NCBI GenBank assembly: GCA_025464025.1
Contig: JAODBP010000240.1
Span: 1 to 28,279 of the forward strand
Length of the DNA stretch: 28,279 nucleotides
Reading direction: 5' to 3'
Source: Actinomycetes bacterium
GTDB lineage: Bacteria; Actinomycetota; Acidimicrobiia; Acidimicrobiales; CADCSY01
Below the pieces are notes generated by a model. The model was not told the DNA's origin and made no database searches. It worked only from the letters and a program-made list of their open reading frames with translations. Position numbers and translations under genes: made by a program. Shown here piece after piece: positions 6,379 to 14,247 of the stretch; position 1 is the stretch's first letter; every line of letters begins with the position of its first letter.

Positions 6379-8816
6379 GCCGCCGGGAGTCGAGCTCCGG
6401 GCCCGGGCGCCGCGCCGTCGTCCGGTGGGCGTGGCGGCTGTTCCGGCGCGACTGGCGCCAGCAGGTGCTGATGCTCGCCCTGCTCACCGTCGCCGTGGCC
6501 GCCGCCGTCACCGTCGCCGCCATGGCCACCAGCGCGGCGACCAACTCGGACGGCGAGTTCGGCGACGCCAGGGGGCTGGCCCACCTCCGCGTCACCTCGC
6601 CGGCCGAGGCCGACGCCGCCGTGGCGTCGGCCCGGCAGCGCTTCGGCACCGTCGAGGTGGTCCGGCACGCCCACGCCGCGATCCCAGGTTCGGTCGATGC
6701 CCTCGACGTGCGGACCCAGGAGCCGCACGGGACGCTCGGGCGCCCGATGCTCGGGCTCCGCGCCGGTCGCTACCCGAGCGACGCCAGCGAGGTGGCCCTC
6801 ACCACCGACGCGACCAAGCTCCTGTCGGCCGACATCGGCGACCGGGTCACCCTGGCCGGCGCCCGGCGCACGGTCGTGGGCCGGGTCGAGAACCCGGCCG
6901 ACCTCCACGACGACTTCGCCCTCCTCGCCCCGGGCGACACGGCGCCGGCCGACTCGCTCACCCTCCTCCTCGGCTCGGTCGGCCGATCGGTCGACCGACC
7001 CAGCGGCTCGACGACCGCGACGGCCGGCGGGGACGCGGGCACCGGGATCAACTTCCCGGTCCAGATCCGGGGCAACGACAAGCAAGCCGCCGCCGCGCTG
7101 GTGCTCATCGCCACCACCCTGACCATGGCCCTGGTGGCGCTCATCGCCGCCGCCGGCTTCCTCGTGGTGGCCCAGCGCCGCCAGCGCCAGCTCGGGCTCC
7201 TCGCCGCCCTCGGTGCCACCGAGCGCCACCTCCGCCTGGCCATGCTGGCCAACGGCGTCATCGTCGGGTTGGTGGCCGCCCTGGCCGGTGCCGTCGTCGG
7301 GGTGGTCGGCTGGCTGGCCGCGGCCCCGGCGCTCGAGGCCGCCATCGGCCATCGGGTCGATCGGTTCGACCTGCCCTGGCGCCTGATCGTCGAGTGCCTC
7401 GCCCTCGCCGTGGTCGCCGCCACCGCCGCCGCCTGGTGGCCGGCGAGGACGATGGCTCGCATGCCGGTGATGGCCGCCCTGTCCCGGCGACCCTCCTCCC
7501 CGCTCCCCGTCCACCGCTCCACCGCCCTGGCCCTGCTGCTGGCCGCTGGCGGCGTGGCCGCCATCGCCGGGTCCCGGCCGACGGGCGAGGTGCGGCCGTG
7601 GATGCTGATCGGCGGGGTGATCGCCCTGATCGCCGGCGTGGTCCTCGCCGCGCCGCTCGCCGTCCGGGCGCTGGCCGCGCCGGCCGGGTGGCTCCCGTTC
7701 AGCACCCGGCTCGCCCTGCGCGACCTCGTCCGCCACCAGGCCCGGGCCGCCGCCGCGCTGGCCGCCATCACGCTCGCCCTCGGCATCTCGGTGGCGACGG
7801 GCGTGCTGGCCAAGGCCAACGAGTACCAGAGCGACGAAGGGAACCTGTCGGACCGGCAGGTCCTTGTCCGGGTGGGTGCCGACGACACCCGGCCCGACCC
7901 GGACCTCGACGCGGCCGGTCGAGCCCACCTCGACGACGCCGCGGCGACGGTGGGCCGGGCGCTCGGTGACCCCGAGCGCCTCACCATCGACATCCCCCTC
8001 AACCCGAACGCGCCGACGACGAACAACGACACGGTCGGGGTGGCCAGGCCGCTGGGCCTCCACAGCTTCCGCTGGGTGACGCAGCCGTACGTCGCGACCC
8101 CCGAGCTCCTGGCCCACTACGGCATCGACCCCTCGACGATCGACAGCACGACCGAGCTGCTGACGTCGCGTCGGGGGGTCATGATCCTGCTCGACCCCAC
8201 GACGAGGGATCCCAACGGCGGCACCCCCACGCAGCGGGTGGCCCTCTCGCCGTACGCCGACGCCCCCAACTCGCTGGTCACCGAGACGGCGATGCGCGAG
8301 CACGGCTGGATCGCGGGGCGGTGGGGTTGGCTGTTCGAGACGGCGAAGCCCCTCACCGACGACCAGCGCGCCGCGGCCCGCGACGCCGCCGCGGCCGCCG
8401 GCCTCCGCGTCGAGACCCGGTCGGGCCAGGACGACCTCGCGACCCTCCGGACCGTGTCGACCGCCATCGGCGCCCTGCTCGCCCTCGCCATCGTGGCCAT
8501 GACCATCGGCCTCCTCCGGGGCGAGAGCGCGGCCGACCTCCGCACCCTCACCGCGACCGGCGCCGCGGCCCGGACCCGACGGGCCCTCACGGCCAGCACG
8601 GCCGGTGCCCTCGCCGTGCTCGGCGTGGTGCTCGGGGCCGGCGGGGCCTACCTCGCCCTGCTCGCCGCCTACCACGCCGACCTCGGCCGCCTGGCCTCGC
8701 CGCCGGTGACCCAGCTCCTCGAGCTCGCCATCGGGATGCCCCTGGTCGCCTCGACCGCCGGTTGGCTCCTGGCCGGGCGCGAGCCCCGCACGTTCGCCCG
8801 GCAGGCGCTCGACTGA
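6375..8816 (+). CDS. FtsX-like ABC transporter permease
   Basis: 813-residue membrane protein starting at GTG 6375, overlapping the ATPase stop by four bases. A basic N-terminus (RRAVVRWAWRLFRRDWRQQ) leads into a first membrane helix (about 33-53), followed by a roughly 190-residue extracytoplasmic domain. Then comes a cluster of helices with the FtsX-core pattern RRQRQLGLLAALGATERHL, several more helices, a second FtsX-like repeat (LALRDLVRHQARAAAALAAI), a second large external domain (about 490-690) and three final helices. About ten membrane segments in total match the duplicated architecture of large actinobacterial FtsX/MacB permeases. It should be the membrane half of the PadR-linked transporter. 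Confidence 0.9.
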   Translation: MSRRESSSGPGRRAVVRWAWRLFRRDWRQQVLMLALLTVAVAAAVTVAAMATSAATNSDGEFGDARGLAHLRVTSPAEADAAVASARQRFGTVEVVRHAHAAIPGSVDALDVRTQEPHGTLGRPMLGLRAGRYPSDASEVALTTDATKLLSADIGDRVTLAGARRTVVGRVENPADLHDDFALLAPGDTAPADSLTLLLGSVGRSVDRPSGSTTATAGGDAGTGINFPVQIRGNDKQAAAALVLIATTLTMALVALIAAAGFLVVAQRRQRQLGLLAALGATERHLRLAMLANGVIVGLVAALAGAVVGVVGWLAAAPALEAAIGHRVDRFDLPWRLIVECLALAVVAATAAAWWPARTMARMPVMAALSRRPSSPLPVHRSTALALLLAAGGVAAIAGSRPTGEVRPWMLIGGVIALIAGVVLAAPLAVRALAAPAGWLPFSTRLALRDLVRHQARAAAALAAITLALGISVATGVLAKANEYQSDEGNLSDRQVLVRVGADDTRPDPDLDAAGRAHLDDAAATVGRALGDPERLTIDIPLNPNAPTTNNDTVGVARPLGLHSFRWVTQPYVATPELLAHYGIDPSTIDSTTELLTSRRGVMILLDPTTRDPNGGTPTQRVALSPYADAPNSLVTETAMREHGWIAGRWGWLFETAKPLTDDQRAAARDAAAAAGLRVETRSGQDDLATLRTVSTAIGALLALAIVAMTIGLLRGESAADLRTLTATGAAARTRRALTASTAGALAVLGVVLGAGGAYLALLAAYHADLGRLASPPVTQLLELAIGMPLVASTAGWLLAGREPRTFARQALD

Positions 8817-8885
8817 GCGTCGGTGTCAGGGATGAAGGACCAGAGACGCTCTGAGACGACGTCGGGCGCGCCCGAGTCTCACGCT

Positions 8886-8937
8886 CGAACTGGCGATGGA
8901 TTGACAACAGAAACGTTGTCAATCCGTCGCCAGTTCG
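8886..8937. repeat. Hairpin repeat, copy 2
   Basis: Arms of 23 bases (8886-8908 and 8915-8937) with a 6-base loop agaaac. All pairs are Watson-Crick except T8897 with G8926. It lies 69 bases past the FtsX-type gene and 130 bases before the Rho_N-like gene. The outer stem has T-A at the position where copy 1 has C-G. A separate 14-base palindrome (TCGGGCGCGCCCGA, 8862-8875) lies just upstream. There is no T-run after the stem. Confidence 0.9.
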
Positions 8938-8990
8938 GGGAGCGCTAGGTCCGGCGCGCCCAGGTCGTCCCCAGCGTCTTCGTACTTGGG
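8937..8990. repeat. Conserved flank of hairpin copy 2
   Basis: Bases 8937-8972 match 51-86 except for three adjacent positions, with weaker similarity continuing to about 8990. On the minus strand it can be read as a peptide ending TLGTTWARRT followed by TAG; copy 1 gives EGTTWARRT followed by TGA. It forms part of the 251-base gap between 8816 and 9068, in which no gene is supported. Confidence 0.65.
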
Positions 8991-9067
8991 GCGTTCTCGT
9001 CGAAGGCATGCTCCGCCGCCGAGCGGGATAGGGGGCAGGGGCCAACCACCTCCGAGAGGAGCCACCC

Positions 9068-9394
9068 ATGCCGCAGCGAGCGTGGAGCGACAAGCGCGAA
9101 CGCCAGTACGAGCACATCAAGGACGGCCTTCGGGAGCGGGGCGAGGACGAGGACACCGCCGAGGAGATCGCCGCCCGCACCGTCAACAAGGAGCGGGCCC
9201 GGGCCGGTGAGGCCAAGGAGTCCAGCCGCACCTCGACGCAGGACATCTCGTCGAGCCGCCGGGGCGGTCTGCGGTCCCACCGTGGCCCCCAGGGCCGGAC
9301 GAGGGACCAGCTCTACAACGAGGCCCGCCAGAAGGGCGTCAAGGGCCGGTCGAAGATGAACAAGGCGCAGCTCGAGCGGGCCGTCGGTCGCTGA
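9068..9394 (+). CDS. Small Rho_N-like basic protein
   Basis: 108-residue charged protein. Residues 1-52 form a helical, Glu/Arg-rich segment (MPQRAWSDKRERQYEHIKDG, then EDTAEEIAARTVNKERARAG), typical of proteins often annotated as plasmid stabilisation protein. Residues 77-107 (TRDQLYNEARQKGVKGRSKM, KAQLERAVG) resemble the Rho termination factor N-terminal / SAP-like helical motif that contacts nucleic acid. A Ser/Gly/Arg-rich linker joins them. A strong GAGAGGAG (9052-9059) lies eight bases before ATG 9068. It stands alone between hairpin copy 2 and tldD. A nucleic-acid-binding role is an inference from the Rho_N-like motif; nothing here supports a plasmid function. Confidence 0.8.
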   Translation: MPQRAWSDKRERQYEHIKDGLRERGEDEDTAEEIAARTVNKERARAGEAKESSRTSTQDISSSRRGGLRSHRGPQGRTRDQLYNEARQKGVKGRSKMNKAQLERAVGR

Positions 9395-9427
9395 CCGAAC
9401 CGGCGCGGCGTCGCCGCCCGCCACCCC

Positions 9428-9433
9428 TAGCGT
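9428..9433 (+). promoter_or_regulatory. -10 element giving a leaderless tldD transcript
   Basis: TAGCGT fits the TANNNT -10 consensus and ends seven bases before GTG 9441, placing the expected transcript start at the codon itself. No Shine-Dalgarno sequence is visible. This supports 9441 over the in-frame GTG at 9432. Confidence 0.45.
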
Positions 9434-9440
9434 GGGCGAA

Positions 9441-10844
9441 GTGATCGATCAGGACGTGCTCGAACGCACGCTGTCTCGTGCCCTGCGCAACGGGGGCGAC
9501 TTCGCCGAGGTGTTCGCCGAGGACCGGAGCAGCAGCTCGGCCCGGCTCGAGGACGGCGCCATCGAGGAGCTGAGCTCGGGCCGGGACCGGGGCGCCGGGA
9601 TCCGCGTCGTGGTCCGACGCGACTCGGGCGACGCCGTCACCGGCTACGCCCACACGACCGACCTGTCAGAAGCCGGCCTCCTCGCCGCGGCCGAGGTGGC
9701 GGCGTCGGCGGCCCACGGCGGTGGCGGGGCCGGCGAGGTCGCCCTCAGCCGGCGCGACGTGCAGCCGGCGCCCATCGTCCGGCGGCCCGAGGACGTGGCC
9801 AAGGCCGATGTCGTCGCCCTGCTGCGCCGGGGCGAGGCGGCCGGTCGGGCCGGCGGCGCCGGGATCCGCCAGGTCATGGCCTCGGTGGCCAACATCCGCC
9901 GGCGGATCCTGGTGGCCAACAGTGACGGGCTGCTGGCCGCCGACGACGCCACTCGCATCCGCTACATGGTCCAGTGCGTGGCGGCCGGCGACACCGGCAT
10001 GCAGACCGGGCACGACATCCTCTCCGTCGGGCGGGGCTGGGAGGTCTTCGACGACCACCCGCCCGAGGCCATCGGCGAGGAGGCGGCCCGCCGGGCCCTG
10101 CTGAAGCTGGCCGCCCGCCCGGCGCCGTCCGGCACCCTGCCCGTGGTCATCGCCGCCGGCGCCGGCGGGGTGCTCTTCCACGAGGCGTGCGGCCACGGCC
10201 TCGAGGCCGACCTCGTCGACAAGGACGCGAGCGTCTTCGCCGGCCAGATGGGCCAGCGGGTGGCGAGCCCGCTCGTCACGCTGGTCGACGACGGCACGCC
10301 GGTCGGCGAGTGGGGCCACCTCGCCATCGACGACGAGGGCCACCCGTCGATGCGCAACGTCCTCATCGAGGACGGCATCCTCACCGACTACATGTGGGAC
10401 CACCTGCGGGCCGACAAGCAGGGCCGCGGCCCGTCGGGCAACGGTCGGCGCCAGAGCTACCGGCACCTCCCGATGGTGCGGATGACGAACACCTACCTGC
10501 TCGCTGGCGAGGGCGACCCGGCCGACCTGATCGCCGCCACGCCGAACGGCGTCTACGTGAAGCAGCTCACCGGCGGGCAGGTCAACACCGCCACCGGCGA
10601 CTTCGTGTTCGGCATGGGCGAGAGCTACCTCATCGAGGACGGCCGGATCACCGAGCCGCTCCGCGAGTCGAACCTCATCGGCAACGGGCCCCGGGTCCTG
10701 GAGTCCATCGACGCCGTCGCCGGCGACCTGGAGATGGGCCCGGGTGGCGGCATGTGCGGCAAGGACGGCCAGTCGGTGCCGGTGGGCGTCGGCCAGCCGA
10801 CCCTTCGGGTGCCGGCGATGACGATCGGCGGCACGGCAGCGTGA
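9441..10844 (+). CDS. tldD: TldD family metallopeptidase
   Basis: 467-residue member of the PmbA/TldD (U62) family. The zinc-binding HExxxH motif is present as HEACGH at residues 247-252, in the expected context VLFHEACGHGLEADLVDK. Other family blocks are GVYVKQLTGGQVNTATGDFV and the Cys/Gly-rich MGPGGGMCGKDGQSVPVG near the end, which supplies the conserved cysteine. TldD with TldE forms a cytoplasmic heterodimeric protease that degrades unfolded peptides and, in some bacteria, matures modified peptides. Start is set at GTG 9441 from the TAGCGT -10 element; GTG 9432 would add three residues. Its stop overlaps tldE as GTGA (10841-10844), as expected for two subunits made together. Confidence 0.93.
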   Translation: MIDQDVLERTLSRALRNGGDFAEVFAEDRSSSSARLEDGAIEELSSGRDRGAGIRVVVRRDSGDAVTGYAHTTDLSEAGLLAAAEVAASAAHGGGGAGEVALSRRDVQPAPIVRRPEDVAKADVVALLRRGEAAGRAGGAGIRQVMASVANIRRRILVANSDGLLAADDATRIRYMVQCVAAGDTGMQTGHDILSVGRGWEVFDDHPPEAIGEEAARRALLKLAARPAPSGTLPVVIAAGAGGVLFHEACGHGLEADLVDKDASVFAGQMGQRVASPLVTLVDDGTPVGEWGHLAIDDEGHPSMRNVLIEDGILTDYMWDHLRADKQGRGPSGNGRRQSYRHLPMVRMTNTYLLAGEGDPADLIAATPNGVYVKQLTGGQVNTATGDFVFGMGESYLIEDGRITEPLRESNLIGNGPRVLESIDAVAGDLEMGPGGGMCGKDGQSVPVGVGQPTLRVPAMTIGGTAA

Positions 10845-12199
10845 GCGACGACCTGCTGGCCCTGGCCGAGAAGGTCGTCGCCGACGCCCGTCCCGGCGAG
10901 CAGCTCGAGGTGTTCGTCGCGTCGTCCCGGCGCACGACGGCGAAGGTGCGCGGTGGCGAGGTCGAGTCGATCGAGCAGGCCACCAACGCCGGCGTCGGCG
11001 TCCGGGTCGTGGTCGACGGACGGCAGGGTTTCGCCTCCGCCGGCTCGCTCGACGCCGATGCCGTGGCCTTCGCGGTGGCCGAGGCGCGCGACAACGCCGA
11101 GTTCGCCACGCCCGACGAGGCCAACGGCCTGGCCGAGCCCGACGGCGTGCCGCTCGCCGAGCTGCCCGGCCCCGACCCGGCCCTCGGGTCGATCACCACC
11201 GACCGCCGGGTCGAGCTGGCGCTGGCCATCGAGCGCGCGGCCCTGGCCACCGACCCCCGTGTCAGCGGCCTCCGGTCGGCCGACTGGTCCGACGTGGTCG
11301 GCTCGTCGGCGGTGGCCAGCACCACGGGCATCCGGTCCACCGACACCGGCAGCCGCTGGTCGGCCACCGCCGACGTCCTCGCGTCCGACGGCAGCGAGAC
11401 GCAGGAGTCCTACGCCGTCCGGGTCGGCCGGACCCTCGCCGAGGTCGGCGACGGCGACCTCGAGCTCCACGAGGTCGGCCGGGAGGCGGCTCGCAAGGCG
11501 CTCGACCTCCTCGGAGCGGTGCAGCCACCCTCCCGCCGGGTCACCGTGGTGCTCGACCCCCACGTGGCCGGCTCGTTCCTCTCGCTCATCGGGGCCACCC
11601 TGGTGGGCGACGCCGTGCTCAAGGGTCGGTCGCCGTTCGCCGACCGGGTCGGCGACGCCATCGCCGCACCAGCGGTCTGGCTCGTCGACGACCCCACCGA
11701 CCTCGACGGCCCCGGTGCCGGGCGCCACGACGGCGAGGGGCTCGCCACCCGGCGCAACGTCCTGCTCGACGGCGGCGTGCTCGGCGGCTTCCTCCACACG
11801 ACCTGGTCGGCTCGCAAGGCCGGCACCGCGTCGACCGCCTCGGCCGTGCGCGACTACGGCTCGACGCCGCGGGGCGGGTCGCACGCCCTCGTGCTCGGCC
11901 TGGGCACCTCGTCGCTCGACGAGCTCCTCCGCAGCGTGGGCGACGGCATCTGGGTCCAGACGGTGAGCGGCCTCCACTCGGGCACCAACACCGTCAGCGG
12001 CGACTTCTCGGTGGGGATCGGCGGCCGGGCCATCCGCCACGGCGTGCTGGCCGAGCCGATCCGCGAGGCGACCATGGCGTCGACGCTCCAACGGATGCTG
12101 CTCGACGTCGTGGGCATCGGCGCCGAGCGGGTGTGGCTGCCGGGCGGCACCGGCTCGGCCGCCCTCGCCATCGAGGGCGTCTCGCTCAGCGGCAGCTGA
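10841..12199 (+). CDS. tldE: TldE/PmbA family metallopeptidase subunit
   Basis: 452-residue partner of TldD, starting at GTG 10841. It shares the N-terminal fold (LEVFVASSRRTTAKVRGGEV, then ESIEQATNAGVGVRVVVDGRQG) and the C-terminal region (LHSGTNTVSGDFSVGIGGRAI) of the PmbA/TldE branch, and lacks the HExxxH zinc motif, as expected for the non-catalytic subunit. The central VVLDPHVAGSFLSLIGATLVGDAVLKG block is also characteristic. Hairpin copy 3 begins five bases after its stop, between it and the convergent thioesterase-like gene. Confidence 0.92.
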   Translation: MSDDLLALAEKVVADARPGEQLEVFVASSRRTTAKVRGGEVESIEQATNAGVGVRVVVDGRQGFASAGSLDADAVAFAVAEARDNAEFATPDEANGLAEPDGVPLAELPGPDPALGSITTDRRVELALAIERAALATDPRVSGLRSADWSDVVGSSAVASTTGIRSTDTGSRWSATADVLASDGSETQESYAVRVGRTLAEVGDGDLELHEVGREAARKALDLLGAVQPPSRRVTVVLDPHVAGSFLSLIGATLVGDAVLKGRSPFADRVGDAIAAPAVWLVDDPTDLDGPGAGRHDGEGLATRRNVLLDGGVLGGFLHTTWSARKAGTASTASAVRDYGSTPRGGSHALVLGLGTSSLDELLRSVGDGIWVQTVSGLHSGTNTVSGDFSVGIGGRAIRHGVLAEPIREATMASTLQRMLLDVVGIGAERVWLPGGTGSAALAIEGVSLSGS

Positions 12200-12203
12200 C
12201 CCC

Positions 12204-12255
12204 CGAACTGGCGACGGATTGACAACGTTTCTGTTGTCGATCCGTCGCCAGTTCG
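12204..12255. repeat. Hairpin repeat, copy 3 (inverted relative to copy 2)
   Basis: Arms of 23 bases (12204-12226 and 12233-12255) around the loop gtttct, the reverse complement of the copy 2 loop agaaac, so this copy lies in opposite orientation. The only non-Watson-Crick pair is T12220 with G12239. It fills nearly all of the 64-base gap between the stops of tldE (plus) and the thioesterase-like gene (minus). That place suits a two-way transcription barrier, although T-runs are missing. The 36-base flank seen in copies 1 and 2 is absent. Confidence 0.9.
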
Positions 12256-12263
12256 AGCTGTCG

Positions 12264-13084
12264 TCAGTCGAGGGCTTGGACGACCTGGGCGGTCGAGGTC
12301 ACGCCGAACACGCCGTCGGCGTCGCCGAGCGTCGCCATCGACACGCCGTGGCCCAGGCCGTGGGCGAACCGGGTGCTGCCCACCAGCGCCACCCACTCCC
12401 CGACCGGCGGGCGCAGCACGTGGGCGCTCACGTCGGCGTTGATGGCACTGATGCCGGGCGGGAGGCGCCCGACACCGAGCAGGTTCACGACGTCCATCGG
12501 CAGGGTGGCGCGCGAGGTCGCCCGCACCGGCTCACCGGCGACGACCGGCACCCGCAGCCGCACCCAGGCGATGTGCCGGCCGTCGACCGCCCCCGGGGGC
12601 CGGCGCAGCTCGGCCCCGAGGCGGAGGAAGTCGGCGACGCCGGGCTGGTCGCCCACAGCGTCGAGCCCGTCCGGTCCCGGCAGGTCGGCCGCCGGATCGT
12701 CGCCGGTGCTCGACGCCGGCAGCCCGTCGAGGTCGGTGCCGGCCGTGAGGTCGGTGTCGCGCACCCGCAGGGCCCGGGCCCGGGCGTGCTCGGCGGCCTC
12801 GGTCCGGACCGTGACGTCGACCACCTGGATCAGCTTGCCCTCCGGATCACGGTCTGGTCGATCCACAGCCGCTCGCCGACCGGCGCCGGGCGCACCAGGT
12901 CGACGGTCAGCCGGCTCAGGCTCATGGGCACGAGCGTCGGCACGTCCTCCAGGACGTGGCCGAGCAGCGCCAGCACGGCGCCCCCGCTCTGGGCGTCGGC
13001 GTCCCACACCGACCCGGTGCAGGTGGTGGCGACGAACGCATCCCCGTCGCGGACGTAGAGGGCCCGCTCCTCGCCGCTGGTCAC
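12264..13084 (-). pseudogene. Thioesterase-like (double hotdog) gene with a frameshift
   Basis: Two adjacent frames together encode about 273 residues resembling the acyl-CoA thioesterase / 4HBT_3 family. The first, from GTG 13084 (GTGA overlap with the dehydratase stop), gives VTSGEERALYVRDGD, later MSLSRLTVDLVRPAPVGERL, and stops at 12830. The second carries on exactly where homology breaks, EGKLIQVVDVTVRTEAAEHA, and runs to TGA 12264-12266 with the C-terminal hotdog (IAWVRLRVPVVAGEPVRATS, then AQVVQALD). The break is at about 12840-12847, where minus-strand cggagggc would read through as cgggagggc, so one G is missing from a G-run. This is either a real inactivating deletion or a sequencing error. 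The intact protein would release or bind acyl-CoA at the end of the ligase/dehydratase operon. Confidence 0.75.
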
Positions 13085-14247
13085 TCGGCGGGCAGCTCCA
13101 CGTCGACCTTCGCCTTCGCCATCACCGCGCCGTCCTGGTTGCGCATCTCGACGTTGACCGTCACCAGGTGGTGGCGCCGCTCCTGGCGGACGTCGACCAC
13201 CTCGCCGTCGATGAACGTGGCGTCGCCGGTGAACGCCGGGTTCCGGTAGTTGGCGTCGGCGTGGGTGATGAAGCCCCACTCGCCGGCCCAGGCCGCCACG
13301 TAGTCGAGGACCCACGCCCCCATCGACGCGCCGTAGCCGTAGCCCCGGGCCATCCCGACGTGCTGGGCCCACTTGGGCTGGAGGTGGCCCCGCGACGGCC
13401 CGTAGTAGGCGCCGTCGGTCAGCTCGGGGTTCACCCGCTGGAGCCGCCGGTCGCCCTCGGCGCCGGCCATCTCCTTCGTGTAGCCCAGCTCCTCGGCCGA
13501 CATCGTCGTCGGGCCGGTCTTCATGCCGCCCCACGCGTTCATCGGGTACGCCCGCCACTCGGTGGCGAAGCTGGCCAGGCTGTGCGGCCCCAGCACGTTC
13601 GGCGCCAGGCGATCGCCGACCGACACGGAGCCGGCCAGCCGCTTGTCGTGGCCGAGCGCCTGGATCTGCTCGATGAACTGGAGCTTCACGGCGTCGAGCT
13701 CCTCGAGCTGGGCGTCGCTCCACTCCGGCTCCGACGGCTCCTCGAACTTCTTCTTCTCCTTGGCGCCCTTCACCGCGTAGCGGATGGCCGTCGAGCGCTG
13801 GAGGGCGACCCGCTCGCCCCGCTGGTTGATGTAGAGGGTGTCGCCCCGCTGGAAGCACGTCGGCCCGGCGAACGACGTCTCGCTCACCTTGTAGTCGTAG
13901 GGCATCCGGTGGCAGACGAGGTGGTCGCCGACCTCGATGCGGGGGCCGAAGAACCACCACTCGTCGCCGCCGAAGATCAGGTGCGAGCTCGGGATCCGCC
14001 CGACCTGGGCCGGGGAGCACCCGTGGCTCGTGTCGGTGGCGACGGTGAACGACTGCGGGGCGACGATCCGCCCGAAGCGGCTGGCCGCGGCCCAGTCGTC
14101 GTCGTAGTGCAGGGCGTTCGGGTAGTGCATGGCCTGCACCCAGCGTCGGATGTCGCCGACCGCCACGTCGTCGCGCAGCTCACCGGGCCGGATCGGCACG
14201 CCCATGTGCCGGTCCAGGTCGGAGACGTCCAGCTCGTCGTTGCTCAT
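13081..14247 (-). CDS. MaoC-like / FAS1-type double-hotdog dehydratase
   Basis: 388-residue protein whose N-terminal half fits the MaoC_dehydrat_N / FAS1-like dehydratase domain: HYPNALHYDDDWAAASRFGR (about 41-60) places the substrate-binding His/Asp region, followed by WWFFGPRIEVGDHLVCHRM. The C-terminal half (from about 300) carries the second hotdog with YGYGASMGAWVLDYVAAWAG and VVDVRQERRHHLVTVNVEMR. Such proteins hydrate or dehydrate enoyl/3-hydroxyacyl-CoA. It starts at ATG 14247 with AGGTGG just upstream, and its ATG overlaps the ligase stop as ATGA. Its own stop overlaps the next GTG, so ligase, dehydratase and thioesterase-like genes form one coupled operon. It probably acts on the CoA ester made by the ligase; the exact acyl group is unknown. 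Confidence 0.82.
   Translation of the reverse strand: MSNDELDVSDLDRHMGVPIRPGELRDDVAVGDIRRWVQAMHYPNALHYDDDWAAASRFGRIVAPQSFTVATDTSHGCSPAQVGRIPSSHLIFGGDEWWFFGPRIEVGDHLVCHRMPYDYKVSETSFAGPTCFQRGDTLYINQRGERVALQRSTAIRYAVKGAKEKKKFEEPSEPEWSDAQLEELDAVKLQFIEQIQALGHDKRLAGSVSVGDRLAPNVLGPHSLASFATEWRAYPMNAWGGMKTGPTTMSAEELGYTKEMAGAEGDRRLQRVNPELTDGAYYGPSRGHLQPKWAQHVGMARGYGYGASMGAWVLDYVAAWAGEWGFITHADANYRNPAFTGDATFIDGEVVDVRQERRHHLVTVNVEMRNQDGAVMAKAKVDVELPAE

Noticed and set aside
5685..8675. Very long open frame on the minus strand opposite the ABC/FtsX genes
   Set aside because: Composition is Gly/Arg/Pro/His-rich low-complexity with no recognisable domain; it mirrors the high third-position GC of the real plus-strand genes.
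8886..12255. Composite transposon with terminal inverted repeats
   Set aside because: No transposase or integrase lies inside, no target-site duplication was seen, and a third copy lies elsewhere without such a pair.
12264..13084. Two separate small hotdog genes
   Set aside because: The second frame has no plausible start or ribosome site, and the protein pattern continues directly across the frame change.
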